This document shows, one piece after another, positions 1 through 12,966 of a stretch of 64,000 nt of DNA. The stretch spans positions 124,001-188,000 of the forward strand of contig JAQOTA010000054.1 of the NCBI GenBank assembly GCA_029532415.1, given 5' to 3'. Source of the stretch: Marasmius tenuissimus. Lineage: Eukaryota > Basidiomycota > Agaricomycetes > Agaricales > Marasmiaceae. Each line of letters opens with the position of its first letter. Positions within the stretch are counted from its first letter, which is position 1. A program made the translations under genes and the position numbers. The notes below the pieces were generated by a model. The model did not search any database and was not told where the DNA came from. It was given only the letters and a program-made list of their open reading frames with translations.

Positions 1-1109
1 CTGATTTGAAGATTTATCACCTTGCGTTCTAACCGAACTTAGCACGAACCGAACTTAGCATGACTGAAATTAACCCATTAATGAAAGGGACGTGTAGCGA
101 TGTATTCACCACTACCGGAAACATGGGATCGTTGGGCGCGCTGATTCACATCGCCCAGTTGATTAGACAGTCGAGGGTCCCGAAAGCTCTTCTACGGTCA
201 GGTTACCCAGCCAATCGCGGGAGTGAAACAATATGTATGACCACAGTGCCCTGAGGTTCGACGTGCGCGAGACTCGCCTTGAGCGATTAGCATAATTAGG
301 CACTCGGATAGCGAAGATGATCTATGTACAAAGAACGTAAATCATCGAACGGAAGCTCAGACAGGTACACAGTCGTGACAAGGAGTCGGAAGCACGCCTA
401 GGGGGCACAGAGCTCGCATCTGAGAGAGTAGACTCGGAGGACCAATAGAGAGACTCAGCTTCAACGGCCCCTACAACAGTTTGTCTGGCAAGAAGACGGC
501 CAAAAACAGCCAGTTTAGAGCATGGAGGTCGAAAGTGAAGGTGGTGGATTCCGCAACAAAACACGGCCGCAACGACAGGCAAATGACTCTGACTCCATAC
601 ACAAAAAAGGGAAGGCAAGAGGTGGTTCAAGGTCTCGACTTAGGGTTTGGAGTATAGTAGCCGATAGGGTGGCAAGAAGAGCGGTCTACGTGGGCGAAGC
701 ATAAGCGAACAGAAAGTTTGTTTTTGGCAATACCGAAGGTGAGAGAGAGGGTGAGCATCAATCTCAGGTAGTATCTTTGAGAAACAAGCCGACTTTTCAT
801 TCGAAACTAAAAAATGCTTCATCATCACGACTTCAATCCGATCACGGTTTAAACCAGTTCTGTGCCACAATTGAGAATCAGCGTGTATGCCATCGGCAGC
901 GAATACCTAGGTTTGGGCGGAGGGGTGAGAGCGAGCCGCGTGAAAACAATGTTGAGTGCAGATCTATCAGGAAATACCGTAGTCGTGATCCGGAGTGAAT
1001 CTGTTGAAATACTGGCGGTGAAGAAAGCAAAGAGGATCAAGACATAGAAACCTGCGATGAAAATCATATATAGCGGGCGTATAATAGAATGTAACATTGT
1101 GTCTATACA
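1..1109. other. No recognised gene (left edge)
   Basis: Only short open frames occur here and none resembles a known domain. A short direct repeat of an 11-base motif (CGAACTTAGCA) lies at about 34-60. The stretch sits 3' of the P450 gene and probably holds its 3' UTR and intergenic sequence. I see nothing else I can support. Confidence 0.4.
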
Positions 1110-3335
1110 TTAATGAGCATAGTACCTCGGCTTGACCACGACCTTCAATGGCTCGCTCCTCGTGAGCTGAAAGTCGAGCTTCTTCGCTGGCCACTCCTGC
1201 CACTCAAAACCTTCCGCAAATGTGAAATCAAACCTCTGAACGAGCATCGTCAACACCATCATCATCTCGGTTACAGCTAGACTCTTTCCGATGCAGTTAG
1301 CTGGCCCATAGGAGAACGGGATGAAAGCTTCCGTCTTCATCTTCACTGAGACTCCTTTCCACAAACCCTTTGCCTCCTCTGAAAGCCAACGCTCCGGGAT
1401 GAAAGCTTCCGGACTCGGTGAGAAGTGATTGGGATTGTGGTGAACGCTCATAGGCGGAACCTGAACTTGGGTCTCCTCAGCGATAAAGCTGCGGTTGATG
1501 ATGAGATTCCTTGGTATCACAAATAGCGTTGGGTACTCACTATCCACTGATCATCTTCCCGCCGGATCCCTTAGGAACAACCCGATCAATGTGAGTGGGC
1601 ACTGGGGGGAAAACTCGAAGCGATTCGTTGCTTTTGGGGGGATTATTTGGTGTTAACACGAGGCAATCTCAACCACTCACAGGCACGCTTTCGTAAATTT
1701 GAGGTTTTCATATCTGGAGGTATCGAGTAACGAGTCCGTTCCTGGAGGGAACACCCGGCCAATTTCATCTCTAACGCGTTTGTATGCGCTAGGATAGGCC
1801 ATGATGCACCAGAAGAAATTGGCCAGGGCGGTCGAGGTCGTGTCTGAGCCGGCTACGATTGCCAGGACGGAGTCCGCGATCACGACCTGTGGGCTGGGTT
1901 TCGTTTTTTCGTGTCCTTCCTCATCGGCCTGCGAGGAGGGAGGGAGGTAATGACAAAAATCCATCAGACTTTGCACTCCCTGTATTTTTGGGATGTATAG
2001 TACGTACCAAGTGATACCAGAGATCCTTCTTTTCGGCCCCTTCTTGAACTCGTCGCTTTCCCCAGCCGAACCCAAACACTCGTAGCTTAGTGCTGTCGGA
2101 CGGGATGAAAGTCGCCAGGTAGGTCAACCATGGTATCTGGGAAGTTACCTCGTCGAACCTAGGGTTAGACCGATTGGCCGGAAACTTAGTCGGGGGACGG
2201 TCCGTAGAAGGAGGACTATGTCGTACCTTCCCGCGCCCTGAATAATCTTCATCACTCCTTGGTCGTCCTTTCCGTGCTTTAGCATGCCTGTGCTTGCACC
2301 AAACCTAATGGCAAAAGCGGGAGAGGGCTCAGGGGGCGAGTGACAGATTGATGATGGTAACACTCACATCATCTCCCCCATAAAGTCAAACCTAAGATAG
2401 TTTTGTGTGAGCAAACGTCGTCGTCTCAAAGAACAATCAAACTCACGAGAAAAAGCCCAGCCACTCAAATAAATCTACCTCTGAGCCAGCCCGTGCGTAC
2501 AAACCATCTGAGAGCTCATTTGCCTTTGCAACCACAATATGCTGATACTCTTTGACAGATCCCGACGTGAAGCCCCTGCTCCAAACACGGCGGCGACCAC
2601 TTCGCTCCTCTCCTTTTGCCCCAATTAACGCAATCGGATGACCCACTACTTTTGTGAGCAAGTACGCTGAGTTGTATCAGAATTAGCACAAAACCGTCGG
2701 TCCACTTTCCATCTGGCTGAGGAATGTGACGTACATGGGGCTTTTGGAAGGCCATCCGTGCCAAGGATCGCCTTGACAGAATCCAGATCAACAACGGAAA
2801 TGTCGTTCGGTCCTTTGAGTGGTGTTAAGCCGTCAGACATGCATAGATAGTCAAGGAAGTAACATAAGTACCAGTGCGAACAATCGGACCGTATTGATCG
2901 TGTAGCGCCTTTATGATAGTGTGTTGCCGACCAGTCCAGGCAATGTACATCCTCCAAAATTTGGTTACCCTGAAAATGAAAGGGCCGGGGACTTTTGCGA
3001 GGGGGTGAAAAGGAGAGAGACGGTAGAGAATGATAGACGTTGCCATGGTTGCAAAAAATGCGGAATATGCGATAAAGAAGCCAGACCTTGAGATAGTCAG
3101 CGCTCCAAAACGTTGAAGAGCGAAGAGCTGTATTGCTGGTTCTGCAAGCAGAACGCAAGCAGTTTGAATCACTGCCTTTCGGTCTGGTTCATATCGTTTG
3201 AAATAGAGATGGTTGGCCTATGAAGTGCCCCTCTCGTTAGCCAAAGTTAGCTCGCGGGTCGATTTGGAGAGCACCTACAATGCCCAAGAGTACAGCGAAT
3301 GTTGCTTCTGGGTTGGACAGCAGAACTGCAGCCAT
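1110..3335 (-). CDS. Cytochrome P450 monooxygenase, about nine exons, intact
   Basis: A haem-thiolate monooxygenase, presumably anchored in the ER membrane by its N-terminus. The first exon starts at the ATG at 3333-3335 and encodes a hydrophobic leader (MAAVLLSNPEATFAVLLGI). After a 60-nt intron with a CTAAC branch site come HLYFKRYEP and a second hydrophobic stretch, then the proline-rich hinge (LAKVPGPF). Further left are the C-helix motif (RRRVWSRGF), the I-helix oxygen-activation motif AGSDTTS near 1845, ESLR (K-helix ExxR) spanning an intron at about 1610-1675, the FIPERW motif near 1400, and the haem loop FSYGPANCIG with its cysteine ligand near 1300. The stop is at 1110-1112. All splice junctions I checked restore one open frame, so the gene looks intact. 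The leader layout resembles basidiomycete P450s, but the CYP family and substrate cannot be assigned by eye. Confidence 0.9.
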
Positions 3336-3371
3336 GGTTGAGTTGAGATGCTTCTCTTGACACTGCACAAG

Positions 3372-3379
3372 CTTATATA
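3372..3379 (-). promoter_or_regulatory. TATA box of the P450 gene
   Basis: TATATAAG read on the minus strand lies about 37-44 bases upstream of the P450 ATG. This is close for a basidiomycete TATA and would leave a very short 5' leader. It supports the upstream first exon as the true start. Confidence 0.5.
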
Positions 3380-4189
3380 CCAGGGTCTGGGGCCGAGTTT
3401 CCTCTTCACTGTAACAGAGGATGTTTCTCCCCACTGAAAATAGTCAGTGAGGCTTCGTCAGCGGCGATGGGATAAATGGAATTACTACACGTTAGAACAA
3501 CGCGGGAACAATTCTAGTAGTCCAATATAGTCCAGGTGAGACTTGAGTTTCACGAGAGCGTGCCATGGGGTGCTTCCTCCTTGATTGCTACACCAACACG
3601 TCATCCGTATAGCATCACCTACCTTCCTCGCCCCGTTACTCTTGTTCTCTTCACATAATGATAATCTACCCCATGATTTTAACCCCGAGTTATCCGTAGT
3701 CTAGAAGGTAGTTCCATGTCTGTGACCGAGTAAGTGGCTCAATGGAGGTGTGGAAGCCTTGTTAGCTTCCGAAAGCTCCCATCAGATATGAGCCTGATTG
3801 TTTTAGCAGAGGTCGTCTTCCTCCCTATGCAAGGCAGCGAGTTCATATTACCCACCGTTGGTTATGGATGGTGTTCATGATCCTCAAGGATCAACACAAT
3901 TACTACCGGCTTCGAATCTCATAGATCAGATGACGAAGCTTTGAATTAACAGCAAAAACAAACGAGAATAGAGGGTCATGCAGAGTAAGGGGAATCATAG
4001 AACGAGGAAGAGTCAAACGAGACGTACCATACAGTCCGGTTTTCTTTTCTTTCACCTTCAAAATATGTATTGGTGTAAGTAGGTCAATCTACGATGAGCT
4101 CGTTGGCACAAGAGTAAGGAGGCAGTAATGTAAGACGCGTAGAGCATCGGGGTTTCGGTTCAAGGGGACACAGCCACCGAAAAAACTCC
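3380..4189. other. Intergenic; upstream of P450
   Basis: No coding frame can be supported. The segment near 4015-4075 weakly resembles the end of the R repeat near 35060-35110 (a shared run around ACCATACAG followed by a pyrimidine-rich tract), so it may be a decayed repeat edge. The rest is unassigned promoter and intergenic DNA. Confidence 0.35.
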
Positions 4190-5005
4190 ATGCCCGCAAC
4201 AGCAACGGCTCTAATTTACCGACCACGACTATCGTCATCCAACAATGACAAACTCGGCGTATTCTCTCTACTCTTTCACTCGGAAAATACAACTTGGCAC
4301 AAGCCTTCACATTCGCGCGTCTTGGGGTCCAATTTGAAGAAAAGCCGAAATCGGGGCTGCTTGCTGGGATTCCACTGTGATGAGCAAACTACAATTTTGG
4401 GGATCTCTCAAGCTTACCCTTTCAGATTTGAAGGATTGGAAATGAAGCTCGACAGGTATACGTTCGAACCTCACGTCGTATTAGAGAAGCACGGAGAATG
4501 GATGATCATGCAAAAAGAACCTGACGATCGTGCGTATTGCCCTCAGCCCTCATTCAACTTTGCATCTCATACTCACGACGCCACATATCTCACAAGCTGC
4601 AGCTACCCTGCAGCGACGAATTACGATGCCAATAGGAAGGAGCAACAAACTTTCCAACATGCTTGGCCATACATGCCGTCTGCGACCTCTATGACCCTCT
4701 CCCCTGTGATGGTCAACAATACCACTTCTCATTTCCGTGATACTAGCAGAGGTAATACGGGCGCTCTTATTATCATGAGCAGTGATCCTCATATAGTTCT
4801 AGCTCACCTACGCCGTGGATTTAGGCGTCTCTTTGGTGTTGCAGGTCGGGGTGTGGGTTTGAGAGGATTAAGTGCCAATGGAGAATTTGTTTCGAATCTG
4901 TATGTTGGCTTTTCTCTAATCAGTTCACGTGTATACACTGTATCTCGTCTTTTGGTTAGAGCATTTGGTCTATCAATCTCGATTGCCAGCATCGATAGCT
5001 GGTAG
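4190..5005 (+). CDS. Long uninterrupted open frame, 271 codons, doubtful gene
   Basis: An ATG-initiated frame stays open for 271 codons without an intron. The product has no motif I recognise: mixed composition, no signal peptide, and a basic stretch (HLRRGFRRLFGVAGRGVGLR) near residues 206-225. A frame this long is uncommon by chance, but every convincing host gene in this window is densely interrupted by introns. This one also abuts a decayed F2 repeat. It may be a fortuitous ORF or part of a decayed gene. I have no functional evidence. Confidence 0.2.
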   Translation: MPATATALIYRPRLSSSNNDKLGVFSLLFHSENTTWHKPSHSRVLGSNLKKSRNRGCLLGFHCDEQTTILGISQAYPFRFEGLEMKLDRYTFEPHVVLEKHGEWMIMQKEPDDRAYCPQPSFNFASHTHDATYLTSCSYPAATNYDANRKEQQTFQHAWPYMPSATSMTLSPVMVNNTTSHFRDTSRGNTGALIIMSSDPHIVLAHLRRGFRRLFGVAGRGVGLRGLSANGEFVSNLYVGFSLISSRVYTVSRLLVRAFGLSISIASIDSW

Positions 5006-5179
5006 GCCTTAGGCTATGAATGAGTGGACGTGATGCTAGGATCACAGGGATGTTAGGCTCGTTGTTGAGATACTTTGTTTCTTCTTCATCGTCAAGCTTC
5101 TCTGGCTGAGGGAATGGCTCGCCAAGACTCAGAGTCGATCTCGAGACAAGATAGAGACAAAATGTTCGAAACAGGGGAA

Positions 5180-5960
5180 TTGTAGAGTGCTCTTCTACCT
5201 TGAACGTCCAAATCCGTACGCTGCATGAAGAGACTGGGCCTACCCGCATAGCTTGGGTCCGAGGGCAACCATTGGATAGAGAGGAAACGGGACCTCCCGG
5301 ACCCCTTTAGCTGTTCGTTCTTTTCCCTTCTATCGATATTTGTTTTCCTTGTAGAGCTTGTAGTCGGGTTGATACACAATCGCGGATGACAAGACGCTAG
5401 CGCGGCAGGAGGATTGCGATATGACTGAGGGGAAGTCACCCATCACACTCGACCAAAGAACTCGTCGTCGTGGTTAAAAGACAAGAGTCTGAGAAAGGCA
5501 CCCGACAACTTGTTTGAGAGCGAAATCCCGGTCCGGTCCAGCCGATGTGAGCAGCTGACCAATCATGATGACCGCGTCTTGCTTTTCCGATTCAACCACC
5601 ACCACCGCGGCTTGCCCATCGAAAGCAACATCTTCTCAGTTTTTTTGCTTTAGTCTAGCTCTTTCGAGTCATGCGCGAAAGCCTTGGTCAGACGCTCAAC
5701 ATACGCATACCTTCCAGGACACGAAAAAAAATATAGATCAGATGAAGGACAGAGACTACCCAGGGCGAATTTGAGACGGAAACCGTCGTAGTGCGTGTTT
5801 TTTCGACAGTCAGACTCTTCTCATACTCACAATCTTTCATCACCCAGCATTCACCATGTTCGATGGCTTTAAGATAGGATCCTCCACCGCGTTTGATCAT
5901 GCTCTCATCACGGCCAGGAATTTCCACATTGATCATACGACCTGGCGATCGTACTGCATG
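5180..5960 (+). repeat. Dispersed repeat F2, copy A (degraded)
   Basis: This stretch matches parts of four other places in the window: 24.75-27.5 kb (+), 35.5-36.75 kb (-), 42.8-44.4 kb (+) and 47.0-49.0 kb (+). The best shared landmark is the run around 5465-5590: GACAAGAGTCTGAGA, then CCCGGTCCGGT, then GACCAATCATGATGAC, then a CA-rich stretch encoding a poly-Thr run. The copies differ by many substitutions and indels, and no single reading frame is conserved across all of them. I read it as an old duplicated locus or degraded gene rather than a simple transposon. Confidence 0.6.
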
Positions 5961-6530
5961 CGCCGCGGTACTGCCTATTCTCTGAAACTACCATTGGCGA
6001 CCACTTAGTATCACCTACAGCTCGGGAGCTATATTGTGGTTTCATTGTTGACTCGAAGAGGCTGAATCGTTGTCCCGGTGACGAAGGAAAGGTTGGTTCA
6101 CCGTAGTAACGGACAAGGTCGTTGGTAAGGCTGAGTGGGAAAACAAGAGAGAAAGGGAGGGAGTAGTCACGGTAGACTTAGAGTACGATCCGTACGGTAA
6201 CGGAGAGACAGCGAGATGAGATATGGGGGAAAAATCGAATATTCTTGTCCTAGACTAGGTCCAGTGTTTATACAAACCGCTGAAACAACAAAATAATTAA
6301 TATACAAAACGTGTCGTGAGTCTCACAGGCCCCAAATCGATAACATAGTCCCCTCTCCGCTAGTCGGCTTGACACCAGGCATTTCAATCCATGCAGGAGG
6401 TGGGCAAGGCCTCTCAATCTTTGGGCAGACGATGCAGGAAGGGGTGGAGCGGACCTCGGGATAGGAGTGTCTGTCAATCAGAAACAAAAGTGAAAGTGGG
6501 TATGGGATAGGTGTGAAAAAGATGGAAAGG
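5961..6530. other. Unassigned spacer
   Basis: Lies between F2 copy A and the 3' truncation point of the QIRG pseudogene. Homology of the pseudogene to its paralogues stops near 6535, and the sequence to the left matches nothing else I could find in the window. No gene is supported. Confidence 0.35.
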
Positions 6531-6534
6531 AAGG

Positions 6535-7865
6535 AGCAACTTGCACAGATGTTCCGGGAGAAACTCTGAAGCAAGCGTTCGGGAGAAGGGAGCGAAGGGA
6601 AATGAGCGATGATTCCTTTCTGGCGGTGTACGACAGCCCCAAGAGTGAGGAGGCCATGTGGGGCAAATGCCAGCAATTCCGAGACTCAGTATGACGTCTC
6701 ATTGAGTTATGCAATCAGGCACAGAAAGTTGCCAAAGTGTTGCTCTGACCAGGCGACGATTTCATTGGCATTGAGTTGTGGGCGAGTTTCTTGGTGAAGT
6801 GGGAGTGGTCGAAAAACCTGCGAGTAGTGGGGCGCATCCGGTACTGGAGCGGAGGCAGGTGTGATGTCGTACTGCCATGAAAGGGTTTTGAGATTGAAGT
6901 TCCAGTTGATGACCTCGAGTGAAACCTATTGTACTATTATTGACTACCCAACTCCGAAAATAGCAAACTGACTGGAAATTCTGTGTCCAACGCCTTGATC
7001 GAGGACCACTGATAGCATTGTCAGCCAACTCACAAGCTGGAGGAGGAGGAGAGATGCATACCAAGGTATAGCCAAGGTACATAAATGTGACTTGCTCCTA
7101 CATATATTGCTTTGTGAATTCATCTCCATTTGCAAGATCTATGATCTAGTCAGTCCCCCAGACACCCCCTCCACCGACAAATGTCCGTACCATCATGTGA
7201 TATGAAGGCTGGGATATCAAGTCGACCCAATCCAAACACCTGAGTCTGTAGAAGTGACCTGGCCAAAAGATTGAGTGCTTTTAAACCTCCAAATTGTAAA
7301 TGTAATTGTAACCCACGTGCATGTAGACAACCCCTCATAAATTTGTTTCCAAATCTGAACCAGACCGTTATCCCACGACCCTCAGATTGCTTGATAGAAC
7401 TGACTTTGGTGACCATCTTCTTGTCCTCCTTGTTCTCTGGCTGAAAGACAAACAATGGAAACTTGCGGTTGGAAAACTCGACCAGTTCCACACTGTACGC
7501 CCTTCTATGAATCTTCACTGTTCTGACCTCAACACGGGGTCGAAAAGGATTTGTAGACTTGAGTTGCTGCTTGATGGTCATTTCCATCACACCCGAGTAA
7601 ACTTGGTTACGCAGAATCATGTCGCCTTGCCGAATCTCTCTGAACCGATCTTGAATTGGCTATGTTAGGGAATAATTAGCCGTCACTTCATCAACAATGA
7701 GAGGATTATCCGCACCATCAACCTGTTGCGACCTTGCCCTCGAGAGCACAATGATCCCTCATCGCCGAAATTATTGTTGATGATGATGTTCCCATTGGCT
7801 TGATTGAATTGCTGATTTCCTTCAATGAATATACCCGAGGGGGAACTGAACATTGTAGTTGACAT
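6535..7865 (-). pseudogene. QIRG-family gene, copy X: 3'-truncated, three in-frame stops
   Basis: First of several paralogues of a multi-exon gene of unknown function (others at 30184-32267 and 39905-42427). It starts at the ATG at 7863-7865 and encodes an Asn/Gln-rich N-terminus (GNQQFNQANGNIIINNN). After an intron comes a conserved block (IRQGDMILRNQVYSGVMEMT), then VFGLGRLDIPAFISHD. After that it encodes WNFNLKTLSWQYDI and the strongly conserved FAPHGLLTLGAVVHRQKGII. Relative to the other copies it carries in-frame stops at 7098-7100 (TAG), 6707-6709 (TAA) and 6686-6688 (TGA). It also loses the C-terminal third, with homology ending near 6535. It is therefore almost certainly a pseudogene. 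Function of the family is unknown to me. Confidence 0.7.
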
Positions 7866-9000
7866 GACAGTGAAGAGGAAGGGATCGTAGGGTATTGAGA
7901 ACAGCAACGGAGGAGGATGAAATTATGTATCCCGGGCCTCGGGCATACATGATTCGTCACTGCTCTTTAACACCCACCTGTGACTCGAAATCGATCATGA
8001 CGATGCACACGAGGCTTGATCCAAAAGATCGTGCTAGCCATTGGTGGCAACGGGCTTGGAGCGAGGTGGCCACGATCGGGATCAAGGGTTGAACCGGCAT
8101 TTGAGCACAAAGAGAGTTTGAGAGCTCCAGTATACCGTTAGGACAAGCAAGGTCGAGTCGCTCATTTCCGGTGAGCCCAGATGGCCTTGTGAGAACCTCA
8201 TCTACGCTACCAGACCGAGAACATGTACCGAACGACAAGTTCAACACATTTGAGCTATGTATCAGATCCTTCACGAAACAAAGTCGCCACTGATTAGAGT
8301 GCAGTATCCGATGAGAGAAAAGCGCACCTTCGACTCGGCTAAGTGTATCGATCCCAGAATTGGGTGGCGTCACCTCACAGAATCGAGACAGAAACGTTTG
8401 AAGCCTCGTCGAGAGGTATTCAGCTTGCACACCACTCATTCTTACTTTGCTTGTAGTCCGATCGTCAGATCCCCATATGATTTGGTTCCTGACCTTCTCG
8501 ACGAGGACAATACTCCTTAGACGTCTCCGACAGGACCTTGGCTAGCGTGTGCTCCTTGGTTTGATTGTGACCTCACGACCATCTCGGAGCCCTGACTATT
8601 GAAGTCCGTTGCAAGAATCGAATAGGTCATATGTATCCCTACTGAAACTTCGCTCAAAGGGCGCCATTCAACTCATGCCAATCACCTCAATTAGTGATGA
8701 TTCAAAAATACCGGAAACCACGTTTGGGGAACATGAGCTTCATATGATCGGGTACACGGCTTGGAGAAGGCATACGCTCATATTTCCTCCACGCGCATCC
8801 ATAAAGCCGACTGCGAGTGGCATCGATCGCACACGTCCCCGCAGGCTAATTTCCTGTTCAACTTCACATTCATCTCATCGAGAGTGCAACACCGAATCTC
8901 TCGATAGGTTGTACTCCCTACATCCTATTGCTTCGGCGAAGTTAAAGGCGAGAACGAGCGGAATTTCTCGATCGTGGGCGGTTAATGGAAGGAGTCTGGC
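7866..9000 (-). repeat. 5' flank of QIRG copy X, duplicated at 38.75-39.9 kb
   Basis: The upstream DNA of copy X is alignable, in inverted orientation, with the DNA upstream of copy Z. Landmarks are the runs around 7960-8090 against 39680-39800, around 8250-8440 against 39300-39500, and around 8640-8800 against 38900-39080 (including GTGTGCGATCGATGC read on the minus strand). The duplicated unit therefore includes the promoter and more than 1 kb of upstream DNA. An open frame of 138 codons at 8609-9025 is not conserved as a frame in the paralogous region, so I do not call it. Confidence 0.6.
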
Positions 9001-9017
9001 AAAATTTGCGCATCGAC

Positions 9018-9440
9018 CAAACTAAACGTCCACGGGGCAGAATGAAAACTACGACGACAATCCGTAGTACTGACGCTCAAATGACCAAAGTATCACACAA
9101 GAACGAAAACAAATCTTATAGCCCCCATAGCAAGCCTACGAGTCTGGATGTACAGTGAGAAAAACGAGCTGTACACCCGCAACGTACAACAGATTGACGT
9201 TGAAACCGTGAAGGGGAAAACGGAACAACTGTAAATGAGATCAAAACGATACCTCACCTGAGCGAGTAGAACGAAAGTACTGGAAGCACAGGCCAACTAT
9301 CGATAAGCGTAGAAACACTGTCGCCATACTCCGTTGTGCCCTCAAACGATTAAAGGTACAACCTACAGCGCTTGTGGGAGTAGAAAAGTCTCCTGCGATG
9401 GGCAAATAGCGGAGAAATGAAACTGCGGAAAGTACCGCAA
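9018..9440 (+). repeat. Repeat R, copy 1
   Basis: Closely matches 34345-34790 in the same orientation and, more weakly, 38485-38720 on the minus strand. The landmark GACGTTGAAACCGTGAAGGG at about 9196 recurs near 34543 with one change. R sits at the outer edge of each QIRG unit, so it marks the distal end of the triplicated segment. No coding frame is shared. Confidence 0.65.
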
Positions 9441-12400
9441 AATGTACGTGAACGTGAATTTAGCGATGGCTGGGAGAGCCAAAGCAAGGAACGTGACGAG
9501 TTTGACTTGCATGTTGGGGTTTTTGGATGTGGGCTCGAAGGAACGATGGAATCAGTCCTTTTTATAACACCATTCCCTCCCGATGACTTTGACCTTTTCT
9601 GTCTTCATGGCCTTATCGGGACCGGTCCGAAGGCTGTTACGCCACTCAACGCCGACACGATTATTCGGGTGAATGAAATGAAGATGTAATCCCGAGCCGA
9701 AAACATAGGGCCGAAGACAACAAGACGAGCTAGTACAGAATTGGAACGCGGAAGCAAGTTGAGAAACTGAATATAGTCGACTAGGCCTCAAAGGTACCCC
9801 AACATGTGATATCAAAGCCATCCAGCGAGAAACGAGGTTCAGTCAAGGTGTTGTCTTGGGCATTGGATTAGCAGAGAATCGGGCATGGTTAAGCAACCAA
9901 AATTGACTGGCAAGGGTGGGAGCCATGGCACGGAAGGAACATACGCCCATCAACAAACGTAGAGAGTGTCATTATATGGCGTTACCTCTCCCATCAATCG
10001 AAGAAATCAGGCTTCAATATCAGAATGCCATACAGCCAGAGCAGGAGGAATGGTGGAGACGAGTTATAGTCGGGGGGATGGTAGACCGTGATTCGTGGAG
10101 GCTGAGGATAGATTTGGGATCCGGCGCAAACTAGCGAGTGCTTGAAGGGGGGACCCGATACCAACATCCAAGATTTCGAATCACTAAAGGTGTACTGAGA
10201 GGTAAAGAGCCGCAGTTGTAGCCCAGACTCGACTTTTCCTCTCCGGTATCGGTAGGTTGGGGTGAGAATGAGCAAGTGTTCGAACAGACATTCGTAGGAT
10301 GGACGTGTAGCAGAGGCGAATGGTTTCATCCAAGAGGCAGAGATGAGCGTAAACATGTTCTAGCTGGAAGAAAGATAGTAAAACACGGTTATGGAAACGG
10401 AATGAGAGCTGAAACGAACGTACGAACCTCTTGATCCATAGCTAACACAATATATCCCAGATAGCCCGTCATAGATAATAAACCCAAGATTTCACCGTCC
10501 AGTGAGTCTTAGAAGAGCATAGAGGTCGAAATATAAGCTACAGAAGAGAAATTCAAGTACTCTTCAAAGAACGGATAAAACAAACCCTGCCGGTGTTCAA
10601 CATTATCCACTCGAGCGTGGTTGTAGTCAAGAGTCCTGCATTGCGTCCAAAAGAGAGGGAGAGGGAGCTGGTTGTGGTCGTGGTAGTCAAAAGCTGAACC
10701 GCGTCTCGACTTCGGCTCCACAGACCGACATCCTTGTCCCAATCACACACTACACAACAGTTGGCCCTACCCTCAGGCTATAACGTACGCAGGACTAATC
10801 TGGGTGAACTCTGAGTGTGCGACGTCTAAGATGACCCGCTCTTTGTTACTGATGCATATCAGCTACGTTAACGTAAACCTCCGAGTGCTGAAATCTCATT
10901 AAGCTGCATTTGGGTAGCTCGAGACGGTAACCGACGCTGGAAAAGAGGGACACTTTCCTGCGAGATTCTTTATCTTCGGTGTCGAGGTCACACTTCTGGA
11001 TAGGTTCCGTGGATGTCCTCAAAGTCCTTGACAGGACTTCTTGTTTTTGCTCTTTGAGCACAGAGATATCCGACCCATGCTCAAGTTCTGAGGTCACTAT
11101 TGCCAAGTCATCCCCGAAACACCTCGAGGCCGCCGATCCTCCGATTCCTCCCATACAGTTGGCGACTGACATAACAGGCTATCCGAATAAAGACATGAGC
11201 GACATACCGGACTAGAATGAGAATAATAAGCTCGGTCTCCCCATTTCCTACACCTTGATAGTACCAATGCTCCTCCAAAAACTTGCCCCTCCAAATATCC
11301 GCAATGTCTTCACCTAGCAACCTGCACACCATTCGAGTGACCACCCGAAAGTTTGTCCAAGATCCTATCCCACTTTGAGGACATGATACAGTCCGAGATT
11401 TCGTCGTGAAGATTGGTATGCCGTGTACTGTACGACGCGGGTGATGCTTAAGGAGATGATTGTGGTCGACGAAAAGAATGGTAAGATCGGCTTGGGGGAG
11501 CTGTATTTGAGGCTATGATTTACTGATCTGGCTAACTTACTTCTGCGCTTTGAGAGGAGTTCGTTGAGTATGGTAGACAAGCTAGAGTCTCTCCGTAGGC
11601 TATGATACGTGCGTAGTGATGCTGATATTCGCGAACACCATATAGTGTACTGAAGTTCCTGAGTTCCCAGGCAGTGTAGTTGAATGAGGGCTCCGGCGAT
11701 GTGATTTAGAACGGTCTGAAAGTTCTCGGAATCATGGTAGTATCACAAATTGTCCCGTGAGCACCCAAACAACTCTTGGCGGTAGGTAAAGCACATCCAT
11801 ATGAGTCATGAATAGGGATATTCCAAGTTGTACGATGTATCGCAACGGCTGTGCCCTCCAAGTCCCGTAAGTGGCCACCAATTTCCACTAATACGCTTAC
11901 GGATTTCATTGGGGGGGACTCCGAAGGGCTCGGATCGACGGACTGCGAGGCTTGTCTGAGGCCCAAACTCTTGAAGACTTTTGCTCTACTGTTCCAATTG
12001 GTTGATTGTAGGCCGTGCCCTCGGACGGCCAGCTGCCCGAGTTTGTAGAATTGTATATAGTGAAGACTGGAACTGGGAAGTTATCCCTCTCTCCATATTG
12101 AGTTCAAACTTCAGACTTCATCTTTCAGCCGTTTCAAACGTAGTGCCCTACTGATTATATAAACTTTGATTCTAGAGCCTGCTGCGCTACAAAGACGGAC
12201 CACAAGAGTGGCACATCCATTCTATTGTGTTCCTGTGTGCCTGTGTGCAGCCACCAGGGAAGGAAATCAATTTCATAGCAGCTATCCATAAAAAGTCTTT
12301 TATCTCCTCTAGCACTTATTGGACGCGGTATCACTACTGCGGCTTGCGATAGCTCGCAAAGATCAGAGGCGGACGACCACCAAACCTGATGTTTTGCAAG

Positions 12401-12909
12401 GCACTGATGCTCTTTGACCGGGTTAAGTGTTTTATCTTACCGTCGCAAAAATACATGTTGTAGCGGTTCTCTTTGTCCGGGGCTTGGCCCTGTTATACAG
12501 GTAATTTCGATTCCCCTAGAGCTCGTTATCCTCCGATTGCTTCAAGAAACACACATCAGATACGGGATTCCGAGGATTTACGGCTGTACTTCCAGTGTCA
12601 GAAGGGCTGCCCCTTAATGGTCGCCTCGAGTGATCCAACAGTTTCGGCGCATGATTTGTTTCCCTGCTCGGATTTATTAGTCAATTGGACCGTACCAAGT
12701 GAAGCGAGTATGTAGGCAATGCCGTTGTCCATGACACCCTCCCACCGACAACGCGCCCCGTTCGCCGGAACCTCGAAGCCGTAACTGCTGTGAATGTTGT
12801 TTTGTTCCGTCGCCCGGTGATACCAGTGGAGATTCGTCTGCTGCTTTGACTACCCGTAGTAGTTCATGGTTTTGCGCCTGAGACAAATTTCCCCCTATAC
12901 CATCTCGAC
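9441..12909. other. Long stretch without a convincing gene
   Basis: Only short frames are present. The minus-strand segment 10.85-11.6 kb has several adjacent open pieces that could be exons of one gene. One includes MVCRLLGEDIADIWRGK near 11310 and others lie near 10900-11170 and 11365-11580. I could not join them with consistent splice sites or recognise a domain. The stretch upstream of 12909 is the laccase promoter region. Confidence 0.3.
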
Positions 12910-12916
12910 TATAAAA
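12910..12916 (+). promoter_or_regulatory. TATA box of laccase gene
   Basis: TATAAAA lies 51-57 bases upstream of the laccase ATG at 12967. Spacing and sequence fit a fungal core promoter. Confidence 0.6.
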
Positions 12917-12966
12917 GTTCACCTCCAGTTCCTTGATAGAACAGACCAACCCACCCCACGAGTAGA